From assembly GCA_051657165.1 (NCBI GenBank), contig JBOFKD010000302.1, positions 1 through 64,000 on the forward strand: a stretch of 64,000 nt of DNA. Direction: 5' to 3'. Shown piece after piece: positions 44,479 through 53,707 of this stretch. A model generated the notes under the pieces. That model had not been told where the DNA came from, searched no databases, and worked only from the letters and a program-made list of their open reading frames with translations. The DNA is from UBA7332 sp051657165 (GTDB lineage Bacteria > Bacteroidota > Bacteroidia > Bacteroidales > UBA7332). The position numbers were made by a program, and so were the translations under genes. Position 1 is the first letter of the stretch. Every line of letters begins with the position of its first letter.

Positions 44479-45228
44479 TTAATACAGTTCTTTTGTTGCC
44501 AGATCTGTGAAAAAATCACTTATTTTCTTTACAACTTCAGTAGCGTAAGCCTTACCTTTTTCAGCAGTTGAAAGAGACGGATCGCCAATACCAGTATCAC
44601 GCGATGCTTTATTCCAGATTCGAGGAGTCCAGGCTACACCTTCATTGAGCCCGTCAATAGCAAAAGGTCTGCCTTTACCATTTCCGGCTTTAGATAAATC
44701 GACTTTACCCGGAAAGTAATACATCATTACAGATGTTTCCAGTTCACCGGCATGATCATCCGGATTCTGAAAATAGTTACCCGCCGGCACAACCGCATAC
44801 CAATTGATGATTGCAATAAAAAAATCAGGAAACTCAAAAGATAAATCCCGCACAATTGATTGAAAACTATTTCCACCATGACCATTCATAATAACCAGTT
44901 TTCTCAATCCCTGGTAATGAAGAGACTTCACAATATCACGCAACAACAACTTCTGAGTTTCTGTATTTATGTGAATACAAAAAGGTTCTTCCCTTTGCCC
45001 CGGATTCTGAGAACCGAAAGGGACAGAAGGCAAAACCATAACACGAATATCTTTCTTTGCACATACTCTGGCTGATTCCAGAGCAACACTTCTTGCCAGC
45101 AAGAAATCTGTACCATATGGCAAATGATAGTTATGAGGCTCTGTTGCCCCCCATGGTAAAACTGCTAAATCATACTTATCATGCTTCAGACCATGATAAC
45201 ATGCGTGAATCAAATCATTTTCAATCAT
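44479..45228 (-). CDS. Creatininase-family amidohydrolase
   Basis: A 249-residue metal-dependent hydrolase without signal peptide. Metal-ligand motifs: WGATEPHNYHLPYGTD, VIMNGHGGN and DDHAGELETS. The family opens small cyclic or N-acyl amides (creatinine, formamidopyrimidines, mycofactocin precursor). Here it is the last gene of the glycan locus, 12 bp after the GH20 gene, suggesting an amide-bond step on an amino-sugar or amidated breakdown product, which is inference. Confidence 0.85.
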   Translation of the reverse strand: MIENDLIHACYHGLKHDKYDLAVLPWGATEPHNYHLPYGTDFLLARSVALESARVCAKKDIRVMVLPSVPFGSQNPGQREEPFCIHINTETQKLLLRDIVKSLHYQGLRKLVIMNGHGGNSFQSIVRDLSFEFPDFFIAIINWYAVVPAGNYFQNPDDHAGELETSVMMYYFPGKVDLSKAGNGKGRPFAIDGLNEGVAWTPRIWNKASRDTGIGDPSLSTAEKGKAYATEVVKKISDFFTDLATKELY

Positions 45229-45240
45229 ATCAGATTAGAT

Positions 45241-47547
45241 TTAAAGAATGGATATTTCATCTACAAATATAAATGCCGGCTTCCCTTTTGCAGGATGCCA
45301 GTCGGGAATATTTCTTAAACTAAATACATCAATACGGACATATCGTGCATCTATCGGATCAAACATTAAACTATGACGCTCTATCTCAAAAACATCAGAT
45401 TCAGACTCAGGCAGAATATGATCTTTTATAGTCTTATATTCGTTCCCATCGTTAGAAACTGATATGACGATAGAAACAGGCCTGAATATCCAATCAGCAG
45501 TTGACACCAGAGTGCCTAATTCCAATTTAGATATTGAAGATATATTCTCAAGATCAATAGTTGCTGATAAGTCCTCACCATTATACCCCAACCAATATCC
45601 TGATCTGTAATTTTTCTCTCCAGTCAATCCATCATTTAAAAGATTCGCCCCATTAAAAGTATAATCCGGATAAGATTTTTTATTAAGTACAATCGGCTTC
45701 AATGTAGCTTTATTAAAAGAATAGTTCTGCTTTAATGTTTTCGTTTTTTTTCCGTCCCGATAAACACAAGCTCGTATCTCCATTGATTTATCAATCGGAA
45801 TAGCATTCTTGTATAGTAAGCTATTTTCTGTAGGCTCCGAACCATCAGATGTATAATAAATCCGACCATTACCCAAAGAAGACAACTCGAGTAATTGTGT
45901 ATTGCTAACTGTATCGCGTATCAGTTTTTTACGAACGTCAAAGATATGCTTACCATAATTATACGATTCTTCATCGTAACGATCAGTTAATGAAGACAAT
46001 CGATCTAAGAATGATTTCATGTTTTTAGGAGAATTACTCCATGCCGTCTCTGAAACTGCTGCAAGTCTTGGTAACAGCATATACTCAGCGTGATTAAAAT
46101 TTTTGACATACTCAGCCCAGAGATTTGCCTGAATTCCGAGAATCATAGATTTAACAGACAGAGGTATGGAATCTTCGACAGGTTGATAGTTATAAACCTG
46201 TTCTATAGTCGAACAACCACCAATAGCCAATGGTTCGCCATCAATATCTTCAGATTGATAATAATCCAGATAATAATACCGGTTCGGACAAAGAATGGCT
46301 TTATTACCAAGTTTTGCAGCTTCAAATGCATAATTACTCCCACGCCAGGCCATTAGTGTTGCATTAGGAGAAATGCCACCTTCGAGAATTTCATCCCAGC
46401 CTACAAGTGAACGTCCGTGTTCATTCAAATACTCCTCAACTGACTGAGTAATGAAACTTTGCAGTTTTTGTTCTGCCGTATGAACCGAATCATCTTTTAA
46501 TCCAAGTTGTCTGATCTTTGACTGACACTTAGGGCAATCTTCCCATTTATCTTTCGGACACTCATCTCCTCCCACATGGATATAGTGAGATGGGAAAAGA
46601 GTAAGGACCTCATCGAATATATCGTAAATAAAAGGTAGTGTTTTCGGATTACCCGCACATAAGACATCTTCAAAAACACCCCATTTCTCGGACACTTCAT
46701 ATCCTTTTCCAGTACAACCGAGTTCCGGAAATGTTGCCAGAGCAGCAAGCATATGTCCTGGCAAATCTACTTCAGGAACAACCGTAATATAGCGCTTTGA
46801 TGCATAATCAACAATATCTCTCACCTCATCCTGGGTATAAAACCCACCATGAGGAATGGTATCATACTGCAATGAGTTACGTCCAATAACCGTTCTTTTA
46901 CGTTTTGATCCTTTTTCTGTTAGTTCCGGATATTTTTTTATTTCAAGACGCCATCCCTGATCATCGGTCAGGTGCCAGTGGAAGGTGTTCATCTTGTGCA
47001 TAGCCAGGATATCAATGAACCTTTTCACTGAATCAGCCGTAACAAAATGACGCGCCACATCGAGGTGAGTCCCTCTGTAACCAAAGCGTGGAGCATCACT
47101 GATTTCAACGCCTTTCAGCTCAGCTTTTTTATCTGACTGATATACTTTCTGAGACGGAAGCATCTGCCTTAATGTCTGAAATGCATAAAAAACACCATTG
47201 GGCGCTGAAGCCTGAATCGTTATTTTATTTCCTGCTACGCTAAGTCTGTATGCTTCCGGATTGCTTAAATCTGTTTTTTCAAAAGCAACAACCAGCTTTG
47301 CATGAGCTGATGGCTTCAACTGATACTTCTGAATGAGATAATCCTGAAGCTGATCTGCAACATTAGAAAAAGCAGAATGTGAATTTTGTATCTGAAACTC
47401 ATCACCCGGTGTGAAAGTTAATTTCCCTGACCCATTAGTTATTTCATTTGGCAATGGTATAATCTTATATTCCTCAATACTCTTTGATTCGCTGCAAGCT
47501 ATCAATCCAAGCATTGAAATTCCTAAAAATATTCCCTTTGTATTCAT
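45241..47547 (-). CDS. GH20 beta-N-acetylhexosaminidase lipoprotein
   Basis: About 768 residues from the ATG at 47547 (MNTKGIFLG, lipobox LGLIAC); an ATG 15 bases upstream also exists. N-terminal GH20b-like domain, then the GH20 barrel: YRGTHLDVARHF, KMNTFHWHLTDDQGWR, VPEVDLPGHMLA and the catalytic Asp-Glu in HVGGDECPKDKW (near residue 325). The C-terminal part has an Ig-like segment (YYTSDGSEPT) and a galactose-binding-like domain. It removes terminal GlcNAc or GalNAc residues, on the cell surface or in the periplasm. Part of the glycan locus. Confidence 0.93.
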   Translation of the reverse strand: MNTKGIFLGISMLGLIACSESKSIEEYKIIPLPNEITNGSGKLTFTPGDEFQIQNSHSAFSNVADQLQDYLIQKYQLKPSAHAKLVVAFEKTDLSNPEAYRLSVAGNKITIQASAPNGVFYAFQTLRQMLPSQKVYQSDKKAELKGVEISDAPRFGYRGTHLDVARHFVTADSVKRFIDILAMHKMNTFHWHLTDDQGWRLEIKKYPELTEKGSKRKRTVIGRNSLQYDTIPHGGFYTQDEVRDIVDYASKRYITVVPEVDLPGHMLAALATFPELGCTGKGYEVSEKWGVFEDVLCAGNPKTLPFIYDIFDEVLTLFPSHYIHVGGDECPKDKWEDCPKCQSKIRQLGLKDDSVHTAEQKLQSFITQSVEEYLNEHGRSLVGWDEILEGGISPNATLMAWRGSNYAFEAAKLGNKAILCPNRYYYLDYYQSEDIDGEPLAIGGCSTIEQVYNYQPVEDSIPLSVKSMILGIQANLWAEYVKNFNHAEYMLLPRLAAVSETAWSNSPKNMKSFLDRLSSLTDRYDEESYNYGKHIFDVRKKLIRDTVSNTQLLELSSLGNGRIYYTSDGSEPTENSLLYKNAIPIDKSMEIRACVYRDGKKTKTLKQNYSFNKATLKPIVLNKKSYPDYTFNGANLLNDGLTGEKNYRSGYWLGYNGEDLSATIDLENISSISKLELGTLVSTADWIFRPVSIVISVSNDGNEYKTIKDHILPESESDVFEIERHSLMFDPIDARYVRIDVFSLRNIPDWHPAKGKPAFIFVDEISIL

Positions 47548-47568
47548 TATCGATTTTATCATATGCTT

Positions 47569-49005
47569 TTACTTATCAATTACTATTCTGAAACCAGCAG
47601 CAGGAAGATATGAGCCGTTTTTCAGATTTCCTCTTCCAAAGTTTTTATACGCATAGCGTATTTCTTTGGGAGCAGGAGCGGAATCATTCCATACCTGGAT
47701 TTTGGAACTTCCATTAATTATCCTTGCTTTGGCCGGAACCAGTTTATCATCCAGAGTCAGAAACTCAAAACCTGTCACCGAATCATTTTCGGGTATTAGT
47801 CCGTTTGCCGTTCCAGACATTTCAATCACATATTTATCATTAACCTTCATCCACGATTTGAAGATTGGACCCTCAAAAGGAATTCCTTTTATTTTATAAG
47901 TCTTAGCTAAAGCACAATACGCTAAACGCTCTCCTATTTCTTTTTTTTGAGGAGGATGAATAAAGTGCTCACTTCCCAAATCACCCGTAGAAGCCATAGC
48001 AGTCAATGAATCAGCTCGTACAATATCAAGCTGCGCAGCTCTGAAGTCAGGTAAGTTCAAAAAATCTTTACCCCTTGATTTATACGGAGCGATCTCGGTA
48101 ATATAAAATGGCAAAAGAGGATTATTGAACAGCTCACGCCAATCGCTCATCCAGGCCTTGCTTAGTTTCTTATACTGTTCTGGTTCGTTGCTGTTAGACT
48201 CTCCCTGATACCAGATAACACCCTGAATTTTATAATCACGAAGGGGGTAAATCATTGCATTGTATAGCAAAGCTCCTTTACCATTGGGATATTCTATCAC
48301 CTTTTCTTCTTTTGTCTTTGTATCTGTAAGATCTATTTCGGGAAATTGAGTCTCAAGAGTTGAGAGCTTCATCCATGCTTCAATTTTAGAAGCACTCCAT
48401 GAAGAGTGAATCATACCTACAGGTATCTGTAGCGTGCGGTACAATTGCATAGCAAAAAAATAACCGGCTGCACTAAATTCACCCGCATTATATGGCGTAT
48501 TTTGTAGCCAGCATGATTTCACCTCATCTGTTTTTTCCTTTTTATATGCTCTTGGAACAGTAAAAAGACGGATAGGTGTATTCGGGTTAGCATTTACTAT
48601 CGTTTCGTGAGAATGTGCCGTTGGTTGTCCGAAAAAGCCTTTTAAAGGCATCTCCATATTGGACTGCCCGGAGCACAACCACACTTCACCCAAAAGGACA
48701 TTCTTCACAACAAGCGATTCTTTTTGCTTGAATTCAATCTGATAAGGTCCACCCGCTTCAATAGTAGAAACCTGAACTTCCCAGCTCCCGTCTTTATCCG
48801 GTTGAGCATAGTAGTCTTTCTCTGACCAGGATGGTGATATTTTAATTTTCTGCTGAGAAGTTGTTTTTCCCCAAAGTTTAACCTGAGATCTTTGCTGCAA
48901 AACCATATTATCGCCAATCAAAGCAGGCAGTTCTATTTTTGCAAACATGGGTACGTAAACAACAAGAAAAGAAAAAATAAAAAGTAGTTTTAATCGTGTG
49001 TTCAT
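47569..49005 (-). CDS. Sialate O-acetylesterase-like SGNH hydrolase
   Basis: A 478-residue exported protein (signal ending PMFAKIE). Catalytic blocks: WLCSGQSNMEMPL with the nucleophile Ser (near 113), IPVGMIHSSWSASKIEAWM, and VIWYQGESNS (near 264). A jelly-roll insertion lies between. The family removes O-acetyl groups from sialic acid and other glycans; O-acetyl-MurNAc or O-acetyl-xylan-type targets are also possible. Sits 21 bp upstream of the GH20 gene and 8 bp after another SGNH gene. No sialidase or NanA-type gene accompanies it in this window, so the name should not be read as sialic-acid specificity. Confidence 0.88.
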   Translation of the reverse strand: MNTRLKLLFIFSFLVVYVPMFAKIELPALIGDNMVLQQRSQVKLWGKTTSQQKIKISPSWSEKDYYAQPDKDGSWEVQVSTIEAGGPYQIEFKQKESLVVKNVLLGEVWLCSGQSNMEMPLKGFFGQPTAHSHETIVNANPNTPIRLFTVPRAYKKEKTDEVKSCWLQNTPYNAGEFSAAGYFFAMQLYRTLQIPVGMIHSSWSASKIEAWMKLSTLETQFPEIDLTDTKTKEEKVIEYPNGKGALLYNAMIYPLRDYKIQGVIWYQGESNSNEPEQYKKLSKAWMSDWRELFNNPLLPFYITEIAPYKSRGKDFLNLPDFRAAQLDIVRADSLTAMASTGDLGSEHFIHPPQKKEIGERLAYCALAKTYKIKGIPFEGPIFKSWMKVNDKYVIEMSGTANGLIPENDSVTGFEFLTLDDKLVPAKARIINGSSKIQVWNDSAPAPKEIRYAYKNFGRGNLKNGSYLPAAGFRIVIDK

Positions 49006-49012
49006 AGTTAAA

Positions 49013-50095
49013 TTATTGTCGCTTTAATAGTATTGATTGAATTAGAGGATAAACAATATCAACATAACGGATAAAGCCAAGATCGGTCGAGTGAATACCA
49101 TCAACCGTTGCCTCCTGATCCGAACCAAGCAAATTATCAGAAGATAAATAATATATATCCTTCTCTCCTGAATGCTGTAACTGATTAAACAAAGCCTTAA
49201 GAGCCCTGTTTTTGGCTGGCACATAATCGGATAATGATGCATCGAACAAGGTATGTGGGAAAATAGGATTTTCAATAAACAGAATAGGGGTCTGTGGATT
49301 CCGGTCTCTGATTATTCGGAAAAACTTCTCCCCTTTCTCTTCAATCTGCTTTACATTTACATTAGGTACAAAATCAAGAAGATAAAGAACAGCAGGACGT
49401 TCTGACATTACTTCGGCTATCTCATAATCAAGCTGACCATTACCGCTGAATCCCAGATTGATTACTTCTCTGCTTAACTTACGTGTGAGGATATTGGTCG
49501 CAGCCATACCCGGCCTGCTGGCACATGCTCCTTGCAGAATACTTGTTCCATAAGCAATTATGGGTTTTTGATCTGCAAACTCATCATTTTTTGGCAAAGA
49601 AAGCACAGATAAAGAATCTACGCCTATTTGTAAATCAGTCACACCATCGTAAAGTGGAAAATTCAGCAAGAATTCTCTGTTCTTAACTGGCATATTGCTA
49701 ATAATTTTCGTTTCAGACAGTTTACCCTTAGGACGCGCACAACTCACGAACTGCCATCTGCCACTATCGTTCAAACAATAGAGATCAAATCCCTTTATTC
49801 CTGTGAATGCCATATGATCCATAACGACATTATCCTTCAACTCCCATCTCAGAGAGATAGAGGAACTATTGGAAGAGAACCGCAGGAATAATCCTGCAGT
49901 ATTTTTCCCTAAATTCCATACGGGAGATCTTGTTTTATTTTTGAGTTTAGCCGGAAGGCGCTCATATCGTGTTTCTGTAGAATCACTTAATTTCCCGTAA
50001 AGTTTCAGTTCTTTTGCATCAACAAAGCGGATCTGCGAAATTGCAGGCATAGCGACCAAAAAGAGAAGAGAAATAGAATATAGTATTTTTCTCAT
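49013..50095 (-). CDS. SGNH/GDSL-family esterase with N-terminal beta-sandwich
   Basis: A 360-residue exported protein (signal ending PAISQIRF). Residues 25-165 form a beta-rich domain (NTAGLFLRFSSNSSSISLRWEL), the SGNH N-terminal sandwich. The esterase core follows: YGTSILQGACASRPG with the Ser near 183, NLGFSGNGQ, and DGIHSTDLGF with the Asp-x-x-His pair. Two different esterases side by side suggest a heavily acylated glycan. It follows cstA by 2 bp. Confidence 0.85.
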   Translation of the reverse strand: MRKILYSISLLFLVAMPAISQIRFVDAKELKLYGKLSDSTETRYERLPAKLKNKTRSPVWNLGKNTAGLFLRFSSNSSSISLRWELKDNVVMDHMAFTGIKGFDLYCLNDSGRWQFVSCARPKGKLSETKIISNMPVKNREFLLNFPLYDGVTDLQIGVDSLSVLSLPKNDEFADQKPIIAYGTSILQGACASRPGMAATNILTRKLSREVINLGFSGNGQLDYEIAEVMSERPAVLYLLDFVPNVNVKQIEEKGEKFFRIIRDRNPQTPILFIENPIFPHTLFDASLSDYVPAKNRALKALFNQLQHSGEKDIYYLSSDNLLGSDQEATVDGIHSTDLGFIRYVDIVYPLIQSILLKRQ

Positions 50096-50097
50096 GA

Positions 50098-51549
50098 TTA
50101 ACTTCTGACTTTTACTTTAGATGGCTCAGATTCTATATTCTTCTTTCTTATGATAAAAAGGACGAAGACTGCAAGGGTAATCGCAAGTGAGAGTGAATAA
50201 CTAAACGTATGATTCAAGTTAAAACCCTCCTTTGCCATCAAAATATAAGAACTTGACACTGCGGTCATGAATAATGCAGGAATCAATGTAATAAAATAAT
50301 TTTTTCTCAGTCTGACAAGATAAATGGTGATTGCCCAAAGCGTAAATACAGCCAATGTCTGGTTACACCACGCAAAGTATCTCCAGATAATTCCAAAATT
50401 CACCTGTAACAGAATAAATGCTACTGCAAATAATGGAATTGCTATCATCAAACGATTCTTAATGCTCTTTTGAGAAAAATTAAAAACATCAGCAATGATT
50501 AAGCGTGCAGAGCGAAACGCAGTATCCCCGGATGTAATCGGTGCAGCAACTACACCAAGAAGAACAAGGACTTTACCTGCTTTCCCCAACCATCCTACAG
50601 AAATAGACTCAACAACTAATGCTGCTTTATCAGAGTTTGCCAGCATATAATCCTGAAATGATCCGATATTCCCAAAGAAGCTCATTGCAGCTGCAGCCCA
50701 GATCAAAGCAATAATCCCTTCAGCTACCATAGCTCCGAAAAAAACTTTTCGCCCCTCTGTTTCCTTTTTCAGACAGCGTGCCATCAAAGGAGACTGTGTC
50801 GCATGAAAGCCGGAGATCGCACCGCAGGCAACGGTAACAAACAAAAATGGAAAAATCGGGAATGATCCACTATTTGGGTTCATATTTGTAAACGTAGCGG
50901 AAGTCAAATCTGGAATTTCGTAACCATGCATAAGCATCGCTCCCATAATACCAAATGCCATAATAAACAGAGCAAGACCGAAAACCGGATAGATCTTTCC
51001 GATTATTTTATCAATTGGAAAAAGAGTAGCCATCATGTAATAGACAAAAATAATTGCAGTCCATATACCCAATGACTGACTATTATCCGACATTCCAGTG
51101 AGGATATCCGCAGGTCCTGACACAAAGACTGCACCGACAAGAATCATCAGAATCAGTGTAAAAACGCGGATCACCTGGCGAACAGACAGCCCCAGCTGAT
51201 CTCCGATAATTTCAGGAAGACTTTTCCCGTTATTCCGTAAAGAGATCATTCCTGAAAAGTAATCATGAACCGCTCCTGCAAAAATTGTCCCGAAGGTTAT
51301 CCAGAGGAAGACTACAGGTCCGTACATAGCCCCCATAATAGCTCCGTATATAGGACCCAAACCAGCAATATTCAGGAATTGAATAAGGAAAATACGTTTG
51401 TCAGACATGGGGATATAATCCACACCATCATTTACTTCATAAGCCGGTGTCGTTTTGCCGGCATCTGTACCAAAAATCCGGTCAACATATTTCCCGTAAA
51501 AGAAATACCCGGCTATTAAAATTGCAAGACAAATCAAAAAGGTTATCAT
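50098..51549 (-). CDS. cstA: CstA-family carbon starvation membrane transporter
   Basis: A 483-residue inner-membrane protein with about 12 helices and the CstA pattern: YFFYGKYVDRIFG, VDYIPMSDKRIFLIQFLNIAGLGPIYGAI, AVHDYFSGM, SGFHATQSPLMARCL and TSGDTAFRSARL. E. coli CstA and BtsT move peptides or pyruvate. In the glycan locus it may import an amino-acid or pyruvate/lactate-type product. It starts after a terminator-like hairpin (51573-51614), so it probably has its own promoter and heads the cstA-SGNH-SGNH-GH20-creatininase unit. Confidence 0.92.
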   Translation of the reverse strand: MITFLICLAILIAGYFFYGKYVDRIFGTDAGKTTPAYEVNDGVDYIPMSDKRIFLIQFLNIAGLGPIYGAIMGAMYGPVVFLWITFGTIFAGAVHDYFSGMISLRNNGKSLPEIIGDQLGLSVRQVIRVFTLILMILVGAVFVSGPADILTGMSDNSQSLGIWTAIIFVYYMMATLFPIDKIIGKIYPVFGLALFIMAFGIMGAMLMHGYEIPDLTSATFTNMNPNSGSFPIFPFLFVTVACGAISGFHATQSPLMARCLKKETEGRKVFFGAMVAEGIIALIWAAAAMSFFGNIGSFQDYMLANSDKAALVVESISVGWLGKAGKVLVLLGVVAAPITSGDTAFRSARLIIADVFNFSQKSIKNRLMIAIPLFAVAFILLQVNFGIIWRYFAWCNQTLAVFTLWAITIYLVRLRKNYFITLIPALFMTAVSSSYILMAKEGFNLNHTFSYSLSLAITLAVFVLFIIRKKNIESEPSKVKVRS

Positions 51550-51572
51550 AGTATCGCTTTATTAGTTAGAAA

Positions 51573-51614
51573 AAAGGCCGTACCCTAATCCAAAAAGATA
51601 CGAATACAGCCTTT
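51573..51614 (-). terminator. Terminator-like hairpin between GHL10 and cstA
   Basis: On the minus strand AAAGGCTGTA pairs with TACGGCCTTT (one G-T pair), followed by T's (51572-51567). It lies 17 bp after the GHL10 stop and 24 bp before cstA. Confidence 0.65.
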
Positions 51615-51630
51615 ATTGCTTATAAAAAGA

Positions 51631-52800
51631 TCACTTATACAATTCTTGAAGGACTGATCTGATTTCTTTATTTTTCAATCCTTCATTATAAAAGAATGTT
51701 TCTCCATTTGTACCAAGCGCTCTGTTAATCAGAATCTGTTGTTTAAGACTTTCCCCGGGCAGATATCTTTGTCCAACTTTCAGGATAATACCAGGATTGA
51801 ACACCAGTTTATCTGTTACCGCCCCAATGTTATTCTGTGCTTCCCGGACAGTTCCTTCGTATGCTTTATTATCAAAGCGATAACATTGCACCGATAACAA
51901 ATCAACCACACCGTCTTTCAACCAGGACTGAGAATCCTGCATCAGATTATCTTTACACCAAGGGTATGGATTTGGCGCAAAACAAACAAGATACTGAGAT
52001 CCTTTCGACTTAACACGACCATACAGATTTTTCGCAAATGTATTTAAGATATTTAGTCGCCAGTCAACCCATTTTTCTTCATTATAATCGGCAGGAGGAA
52101 TTTGACCATCATGCTCCGACTTGTAACGGGAAACAGTATATGCATCATATCCCGAATTTCTTGGCATTGCCGGAGTCCGGTCATCTCCTTGTATCCCTTT
52201 CACATCAGGGTACAATTTAATTGATTCTTCCATCAACTCTATTAAAAACTCCTGAACTTCCGGATGATATGCATTAAAGTAGTAATCCGTCTTATTATAA
52301 GCCGCTTGCTTGCCATCACTTCCAGCACTTTGCCACTCGGGATTTTTCACCAAAAGAGGATGAGATGGTGGTGTTGGACCATGTGAACCCATAAAACCAT
52401 ATTCAAACCAAAAAACTACATTCATCCCATTATTTGCTGCCTCATCAATTAAATCTCTGACAGGATCTCCGGATGGACTAATCTCTGGCTGATTATACTC
52501 GTCCATATACTTAGAGAACATATAAGAATCCTCAGGTGAATTAAAAGCTGAATATTTAGTATAAACATCACTTTTGAATGCAACCTCTGTCTTTGCGTAG
52601 GTACACAGAAATAAAGTATTGATACCTAAACTTTTCATATCAGCCACACCATCCTTTATATTTCTATATGTATGCATTAAAGAAGTATGACCCGGATCAG
52701 GAATCCAGACACCACGTATTTCTCTGTTTTCTGCATTAAGCATTATAAACACAAACAAAAGATAAATCAACCCTGTAAATCGCCTATTCGAAATTATCAT
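51631..52800 (-). CDS. GHL10-family glycoside hydrolase (shorter copy)
   Basis: A 389-residue exported protein (signal ending MLNAENRE). EIRGVWIPDP, DMKSLGINTLFLCTYAKTEVAF and GMNVVFWFEYGF are typical of the glycosyl hydrolase-like 10 (DUF187) barrel, with acidic residues in VKGIQGDDR where the active site is expected. E. coli DigH (YddW), of this family, cuts denuded peptidoglycan glycans. The start overlaps the end of the lipoprotein gene by 4 bp, so the two are translationally coupled. Confidence 0.8.
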   Translation of the reverse strand: MIISNRRFTGLIYLLFVFIMLNAENREIRGVWIPDPGHTSLMHTYRNIKDGVADMKSLGINTLFLCTYAKTEVAFKSDVYTKYSAFNSPEDSYMFSKYMDEYNQPEISPSGDPVRDLIDEAANNGMNVVFWFEYGFMGSHGPTPPSHPLLVKNPEWQSAGSDGKQAAYNKTDYYFNAYHPEVQEFLIELMEESIKLYPDVKGIQGDDRTPAMPRNSGYDAYTVSRYKSEHDGQIPPADYNEEKWVDWRLNILNTFAKNLYGRVKSKGSQYLVCFAPNPYPWCKDNLMQDSQSWLKDGVVDLLSVQCYRFDNKAYEGTVREAQNNIGAVTDKLVFNPGIILKVGQRYLPGESLKQQILINRALGTNGETFFYNEGLKNKEIRSVLQELYK

Positions 52801-53681
52801 ATCCCTGCATCTATATTAATTGTTTCCCCACCTTTTTTCTTCTCTTCATCTGATGCTGTTATTGAAAAATATTTTACATCAGGACAGCGCATATCTGTGA
52901 ATCGACCGCTATGAATCGGGGCTTTTACTAACTCATTATTGTACATTCTGAATAGATAGGACTCTTTCCAGAGACTATTTTCCACCTTCGTTTTTGTTGG
53001 CTGAGCAGGTTTACCTTCATTAGCAACCTGATCTATTGCATTTACGCGCTTAAATTCTATCTTACTATTCAACTTATAACCATCGCACTGATACTCCTGC
53101 TGATATTTCTTACCAGCTCCCTCAACAGTAAATAAAATCCATCCATCACGAACGACTTCCAATGAGATTTCAATCTCATCTCCCTGATACCAGTAATACC
53201 TGTCTTCAGCAGGGGCATTCATATAATTTGCTTCTTGTCCGGTTCCCTTATATCCTGTTCTTCTTAAGAATGGTCTGAAAGCTCTTCGATCAGCCGTTAC
53301 CGCCCCATTCTGATCGCGAATCACCTCCCAGGTCATTCCTATATCTGTTTCCTGACCATTTGCATTACCTCCCAGATAAAGAGAAGGGTTATCCAGATAT
53401 TGCTTCGGTTTTGCCGGATTTATCCTATCCGGATCAAAAGATATTTGAGGAAGTATAACTTTACCGCCTATACCCAACCATGTATCTTTTGAACTAACTA
53501 CTTTTCTGTAGTAAGCCCCCGGAAAACATTGAAAATAAGCCTGTGGTTTAACTTCTCCGGGAAAATAATTATTTACAGGATCTTTAATCTCTTCCTCTTT
53601 CTTCGTATCATCATTTCCTGAACAGGAAAATGCGAATGTTAAAAGTGCTATTACACTCAAAAACAAATTTCGTTTTTTCAT
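52797..53681 (-). CDS. Lipoprotein of unknown function in the glycan locus
   Basis: A 294-residue lipoprotein (signal ending AFSCSG, Cys near 20). An acidic/Lys linker is followed by a beta-rich domain with many aromatic residues (WLGIGGKV, SLYLGGNANG, YYWYQGDEIEISLEVVRDGWILFTVEG), reminiscent of concanavalin-like carbohydrate-binding folds. No catalytic motif. A surface glycan-binding role beside SusD is plausible but unproven. Overlaps the GHL10 gene by 4 bp; 26 bp after the DUF5009-type gene. Confidence 0.6.
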   Translation of the reverse strand: MKKRNLFLSVIALLTFAFSCSGNDDTKKEEEIKDPVNNYFPGEVKPQAYFQCFPGAYYRKVVSSKDTWLGIGGKVILPQISFDPDRINPAKPKQYLDNPSLYLGGNANGQETDIGMTWEVIRDQNGAVTADRRAFRPFLRRTGYKGTGQEANYMNAPAEDRYYWYQGDEIEISLEVVRDGWILFTVEGAGKKYQQEYQCDGYKLNSKIEFKRVNAIDQVANEGKPAQPTKTKVENSLWKESYLFRMYNNELVKAPIHSGRFTDMRCPDVKYFSITASDEEKKKGGETINIDAGI

Positions 53682-53707
53682 ATCATTATAAATTAAAGTT
53701 TAAACAT

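Noticed and set aside
47569..49005. Sialic-acid utilisation locus from the esterase name
   Set aside because: No sialidase, NanA lyase, epimerase or sialic-acid transporter is present in the window; the family name alone is not specific.
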